Shown here piece after piece: positions 58,459 through 64,000 of a DNA stretch of 64,000 nucleotides (positions within the stretch are counted from its first letter, which is position 1; every line of letters begins with the position of its first letter). The translations under genes were made by a program, and so were the position numbers. The stretch lies in the NCBI RefSeq assembly GCF_017347605.1, contig NZ_AP024484.1, positions 1,579,501 through 1,643,500 on the forward strand, read 5' to 3'. This DNA is from Prevotella herbatica (GTDB lineage Bacteria > Bacteroidota > Bacteroidia > Bacteroidales > Bacteroidaceae). The notes under the pieces are model-generated. The model saw only the letters and a program-made list of their open reading frames with translations, was not told where the DNA came from and did not search any database.

Positions 58459-60819
58459 TTAGCGATGCAGCAGATTAAGAGGTTCTTGAGGGGCAAGTAC
58501 ATTATGGACCGAGGTCTCTTGTGCTTTCACGGAAGTTGAAAGGGTAGCTCTTATGTCACGTGATGAATTACCGATGAGCAGCTGATATATTCCTGCATCT
58601 ATTTTCCATGCTGATGCTGCTTCATTAAATGAAGCTAAATCAGACGTTTTGACTGTGAGTGTAACAACTTCTGTTTCACCGGGTTTCAAGGCCTTTGTCT
58701 TGGCAAAAGCCTTTAGCTCTTTAGTTGGTTTATTGAATTTTTTACTGTTGGGAGCAGCTTCATAGAGCTCGACAACCTCTTTTCCTGTTGTCTTTCCGAT
58801 ATTCTTTACATTTACAGTAACGGTAATTATATCACCATTATTGTTTACTTTAGCATTAGAATAGTAGAACTGTGTGTAGCTGAGTCCATAGCCAAAAGGA
58901 TAAGAAACCTGCTTGTTAAAACTGTCAAAATAGCGATAACCCACGTAAATATCTTCCTCATAGTTGGTGTAGTCTACGTTTTTTTCGTTGTTTCCAGCCT
59001 TACCTTGGTTAGTCATATTCAGGTCGGGCATCTTGTCAATAGGAAAGTTTTTTGAGGAATAAGCGTCAGCAAAGTTGATAGGCCAAGTCATTGTGAGCTT
59101 TCCAGAAGGTGATGTTTTACCGCTTATTACGTCAGCAACGGAGTTGCCTCCTTCCTGTCCAGCCTGCCAAGCACAAAGAATTGCATCGGGCATTGCTTTC
59201 CATGACGCAGTTTCAATGGCTCCACCGACATTTAACAGTACGATGACTTTTTTGCCAACCTTATGATAGGCTTTACACACATTGCTGATGAGTTGATTCT
59301 CTTCTTTGGTTAGATTGAAGTCTGCTTGCTTACGGTCGAGGAACTCACCGCTGATGCGTCCTAATGTGATTATGGCTATCTGGGCGGTCTTAGCTTGCTT
59401 ATTTAGTTGCTCGGGTGTGATATTCATCTCGATAGGACGGGGCGAAGGAAGGAACATTGCAAGCATGGCAGTCTGTTTGTCTTTCTTCATAGCCTCTTCC
59501 ATGTGTGCTTTCTCGGCAGCCTTACAGTCGGAAATATATTGGGTGTATGCCTTTTGTAGTTGGCTATCAACACGATAGCCGGCATTTTTCAACCCCTCTA
59601 GGAGAGACACTATATAGGCATGATTCACATTGCCGGAGCCCGTACCTCCGGCTATGAAATCGTAGCTTGTGCAGCCATATAGGGCAATCTGCGTGTTGGA
59701 AGCCTTGGTTCGAAGGGGTAACGCACCATTGTTTTTGAGCAATACCATACCTTCTGTGGCACTCTGTCTGGTTACGGCTGCGTGTGCTTTAAGATCAGGT
59801 TTGTTGCTGTAATGATAGCCCTGGTAGCGTGGTGTCTTCTCAATGAGATTCAAAATTCGTGTTATATTGCGGTCAAGATCACCCTTTTCTAATTTCCCGT
59901 TCTTCACGCTTTCAACGATAGAAGTGAACTGTTCTGCCTTTCCAGGTTGTAGCATATCGTTGCCTGCCCATACTTGGGTTGCCCCGTCCTTGCCGCCAAA
60001 CCAGTCGGTCATCACGGTACCTTTGTAGCCCCATTCATCGCGAAGAATAGTGGTGAGCAAGTCTTTGCTTTCTGAAGTATATGTGCCGTTAATTTTGTTG
60101 TAAGATGACATCACTGTCCAAGGATTGGCTTCTTTGATGGCAATCTCAAAGGGTTTAAGATAGATTTCCCTGATTGCACGTTGTGAAATCCGTGCATCGG
60201 TGTTCATGCGGTTGGTTTCTTGGTTGTTGAAGGCAAAGTGTTTGATACTTGTTCCTACACCATTGCTTTGAACACCCCGTATATATGCTGCTGCTGTCTT
60301 ACCAGCTACAAGTGGGTCTTCACTATAGTATTCAAAGTTACGTCCGTTTAATGGGTTGCGATGAATATTGACAGCAGGCGCCAACAGAACGTCGGTCCCA
60401 TACTCTTTGGCCTCGTTTCCTATGGCTTTTCCTACTTCTTCCACCAACTGTTGGTTCCATGTTGATGCCAATAATGTACCGATTGGGAAGTGAGTGCAAT
60501 AATAGGTTGCGGTGTCCCCAGCGCGATGTGCGTCGATACGGAGGCCCGCTGGGCCGTCAGCCAGCACTATAGATGGAATCCCAAGTGAATCGAGTGGGTA
60601 AGTTGTTCCGGCTGCTCCAGGTACCAACGACTTTGTGGCTCCAATGACAGCATTGTTCCCGTTCATGCCAGCCATACCCGTTCCAATGACGAAGTGGGCT
60701 TTGTCGGTCAATGAAAGTCTCTGAAGTATGGCTTTCTTATCAATTGTCTTGGCTTGCGGAATACAGACGATAGTCAGTGAAGCAGCCAGTGCAATAGAGA
60801 ATATGTTTTTTGTTTTCAT
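58459..60819 (-). CDS. GH3 beta-glycosidase (first of two)
   Basis: A 786-residue exported enzyme. The (alpha/beta)8 domain contains ADGPAGLRID, IKHFAFNNQETNR (substrate-binding KHF) and the nucleophile Asp272 in VMTDWFGG. The alpha/beta-sandwich domain and C-terminal fibronectin-like domain (VNVKNIGKTTGKEVVELYEA) complete the usual order, with the acid/base region GQEGGNSVAD nearby. GH3 covers beta-glucosidase and beta-xylosidase; esterase neighbours favour xylo-oligosaccharides, but this is not proven. Confidence 0.93.
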   Translation of the reverse strand: MKTKNIFSIALAASLTIVCIPQAKTIDKKAILQRLSLTDKAHFVIGTGMAGMNGNNAVIGATKSLVPGAAGTTYPLDSLGIPSIVLADGPAGLRIDAHRAGDTATYYCTHFPIGTLLASTWNQQLVEEVGKAIGNEAKEYGTDVLLAPAVNIHRNPLNGRNFEYYSEDPLVAGKTAAAYIRGVQSNGVGTSIKHFAFNNQETNRMNTDARISQRAIREIYLKPFEIAIKEANPWTVMSSYNKINGTYTSESKDLLTTILRDEWGYKGTVMTDWFGGKDGATQVWAGNDMLQPGKAEQFTSIVESVKNGKLEKGDLDRNITRILNLIEKTPRYQGYHYSNKPDLKAHAAVTRQSATEGMVLLKNNGALPLRTKASNTQIALYGCTSYDFIAGGTGSGNVNHAYIVSLLEGLKNAGYRVDSQLQKAYTQYISDCKAAEKAHMEEAMKKDKQTAMLAMFLPSPRPIEMNITPEQLNKQAKTAQIAIITLGRISGEFLDRKQADFNLTKEENQLISNVCKAYHKVGKKVIVLLNVGGAIETASWKAMPDAILCAWQAGQEGGNSVADVISGKTSPSGKLTMTWPINFADAYSSKNFPIDKMPDLNMTNQGKAGNNEKNVDYTNYEEDIYVGYRYFDSFNKQVSYPFGYGLSYTQFYYSNAKVNNNGDIITVTVNVKNIGKTTGKEVVELYEAAPNSKKFNKPTKELKAFAKTKALKPGETEVVTLTVKTSDLASFNEAASAWKIDAGIYQLLIGNSSRDIRATLSTSVKAQETSVHNVLAPQEPLNLLHR

Positions 60820-60839
60820 AGGTTTGGTTTTTTGATAGA

Positions 60840-63172
60840 TTAGCGATGTAGTAGGTGAAGTTTCACCAAAGGCTTCATCACATTATTTACTTTGCGGATA
60901 GATGCCTTGACAGTTGCCTGACAACGGGTTTCTACATCATTTGCAGAAGAGCAAATGAGGAATTGATAAGTGCCGGCATCAGTCTTCCAGGCCGATGCTT
61001 TTTCATTGAATGAAGCAAGATCGTCGGCATTTACTTTCATTGTTATGATCTCGCTCTCATCTGGTTGAAGTAGGTGTGTCTTGGTATAATCACGCAGCTC
61101 TTTGGCTGGTTTATTGAGATGCTTGCTTTCTGGTGCGGCTACAAACAGCTCTACAACATTGCGTCCTGCACGTTTGCCAGTATTCTTTACCTCGACGCTT
61201 ACGGTATAGACCTTGCCCTGCTGAATGACTTTTGCCTGATCGTAGGCAAAGGTTGTGTAGGACAGACCAAAGCCAAATGGGAAACTGACTTGCTTGGCGA
61301 AACTGTCGAAATAGCGGTAGCCCACGTATATATCCTCGTCATAATCGGTGTAGTCGATATTGGCTTTAGGCTCGCGTTTGGTGTTCTGCTTGTCACCCCC
61401 CCACATGTACATAGATGCCAAATCCTTCATATCTTTCACGTCGGACGGAAAGTTTTTGTCGGACGCAGCGTCACCATAGGCATTTTGGAATGTGACAGGA
61501 AGTTTTCCAGAAGGGTTAACTGCACCTGAAACTACGTCGGCAATGCTGTTGCCAATCTGTTCTCCGCTCTGCCAAGTACAGAGAATACCATCGACAAGAG
61601 ACTTCCATGAGCTCGTTTCGATAGGACTGCAAATATTGAGTAGTACGACAACTTTTTTGCCTTCCTTGTGATAAGCATCGCTCACCTGTCGTATCATCTT
61701 CAGCTCTTTATTGTAAAGATTAAACTCATCTTGCGTTCGGTCGGCGGCTTCACCACTCTTTCTGCCTATGGTGATGACGGCAACATCTGTGTTTCTTGCG
61801 TTTTCTTGCAGTTGTTGGTCTGTCATTTCAATTTCTTCGGGGCGATTGAGTGGACGTAGGGCAAACGGAGGAAGCCCGTTAGGATAAAGTCGCTTCTGTT
61901 CCGATACGATATGCGTTTTATATTGGTTTAGAAGTTGTTTGTAAACTGTGAAACCAGCTTTGCGGAGCCCTTCGACGAGCGAGACCGTGTAACGGCTCAC
62001 CATCGTACCACCAAAGCCTGTTCCACCAGAAATGATGTCATAGCTTGTGCAGCCATAAAGGGCTATGTTTTTTCCTGTCTCTAATGGTAAAACATCGTTG
62101 TTTTTTAGCAAGACCATGCCCTCGGTACCAATTCTTCGGTCGTCGGCAGAATGCTGTTTCAGGTCGGGTTCATTGGAATATGCGTAGTCGGCAAAGCTGT
62201 GACTCTTGACTATGAATTGCAAAATGCGCTTTACATTGCGGTCTAATACGGTCATTGGCAGCTTTCCGTTCGTCACATTAACCAGCAGTTCCTTATACTG
62301 ACTGTCCTGTCCGGGTTGCAACATATCGTTGCCTGCTAACATTGAAGCTGTAGCACTCTTACCTGCATTCCAGTCGGATACCACCAATCCCTTAAATCCC
62401 CACTCGTTGCGGAGTATGGTTTCAGTAAGTGAAGGGTCTTCACATGTAGGCTTCCCATTAATACTGTTGTAGGCAGTCATGACAGTCCATGGATTGCCAA
62501 TCTTAGTGGCTAATTCGAAGCCACGCAAGTAAAGTTCGCGTAAGGCACGTTGACTGACACGGCTGTCGTTGGCATTGCGGTTGGTTTCCTGATTGTTGGC
62601 AGCAAAATGCTTGATGCAGGCTGCCGTGCCCTCGCTTTGGATCCCCGAAATATAATAGGCTGCAATTGTGCCCGAAAGATAGGGGTCTTCGGAATAATAT
62701 TCGTGGTTACGACCACAGAGAGCATTACGCATGAGGTTCATGCTCGGTGCAAGAATCCAGTCGAGTCCATATTCTCGGGTCTCGTTCCCGATGCCTTTCC
62801 CGACGAGATAGGCTGCTTGTTTGTCCCAAGTTGAGGCCAGAGTGATGCTTGTCATATAGTCAGTACAGAAGTAATCGCGGCTATCATAGTCGCGATGGGC
62901 ATTCATCCGGAGTCCTTGATTGCTGTCAGCACAGTAGGTAGATGGTATGCCCAAGCGGGGAATAGCGTAGGTACTTCCTGCCGTACCAGGAAACTTCACC
63001 TCGGTTCCATAGCCCATCCCGCAGCCTAAAACAAGGTGGCATTTTTCTTCAACGGTCATGGCATTTACCACTTCGTTGATATTCCCAGGCTGCAAACGTG
63101 GCTGTGCAGAGACGGTGAAGCCATGGCAGCAACAAACCGCCATAGCTATTATTAAGATATGATTTCTTTTCA

Positions 63173-63173
<1 letters not shown>
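60840..63173 (-). CDS. GH3 beta-glycosidase (second of two, diverged)
   Basis: A 777-residue paralogue of the neighbouring GH3 with the same domain order and C-terminal fibronectin-like domain. Nucleophile Asp267 lies in VVSDWNAGK; IKHFAANNQETNR is conserved. The usual DGPAGLR substrate-site motif reads DSNQGLRM, and the region following (NAHRDYDSRDYF) is also changed, suggesting altered specificity. Its start overlaps the stop of the upstream CE1 gene by one base (TAATG), so translation is coupled. Confidence 0.93.

Positions 63174-64000
<827 letters not shown>

Overview
The window reads as a piece of chromosome from a gut or rumen Bacteroidetes of the Prevotella/Segatella type. The support is AT-rich DNA, SusC/SusD pairs, hybrid two-component (HTCS) regulators, few Shine-Dalgarno sequences, and repeated use of the Bacteroidetes promoter pattern TTTG-N19-21-TAnnTTTG. 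No rRNA, tRNA, CRISPR array or intact transposase was seen.

Layout. (1) 1-8040 is a xylan-processing edge: a truncated HTCS sensor/regulator on the minus strand, divergent from a fused CE6-CE1 acetyl/feruloyl esterase and a GH115 alpha-glucuronidase. (2) 8041-16821 is mostly housekeeping: an MgtC-like membrane protein behind a long inverted-repeat leader, a methyltransferase, a GNAT-like protein, parE and an S41 protease, then convergent ybeY, coaD and ruvB; ruvB has a duplicated promoter. (3) 16822-18096 holds no intact gene and contains an 806-bp inverted-repeat element with an internal array of palindromes. (4) 18097-19950 is a small operon with an ECF sigma factor, a putative membrane anti-sigma protein and two flanking DUF4252 proteins. 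(5) 19934-32928 is a beta-1,4-galactan utilisation locus (SusC, SusD, SusE-like, GH53, GH2) with a divergent HTCS-like regulator whose kinase looks dead and which lacks a receiver domain.

(6) 32930-44971 is a second, dextran-type locus (SusC, SusD, SusE-like, GH66, GH97 and a SusR-like regulator). It is bracketed by two copies of the last 178 bp of the HTCS-like gene, one intact and one a detached remnant next to cysS, so it looks inserted. (7) 45171-49860 returns to cysS, an M48 peptidase and a two-gene ABC exporter. (8) 50114-52651 is a GH31 enzyme that could complete dextran breakdown. (9) 52652-54330 contains a second palindrome-rich element without a convincing gene, followed by a 36-residue candidate small protein with its own promoter and terminator, then a YqeY-like protein and a zinc/cadmium-type P1B ATPase. 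(10) 57164-64000 is a minus-strand run of CE1 esterase, two GH3 enzymes and a second CE1 esterase cut by the window edge.

Together the glycan genes describe a plant- and microbial-polysaccharide forager. SusCD pairs import oligosaccharides, surface lipoproteins bind or cut the polymer, periplasmic GH2/GH97/GH31/GH3 enzymes finish the oligomers, and esterases and GH115 remove side groups. The most unusual observations are the 178-bp repeats around the dextran locus, the pseudokinase HTCS without a receiver, the mgtC leader, the two palindrome-rich elements and the small protein at 54331.
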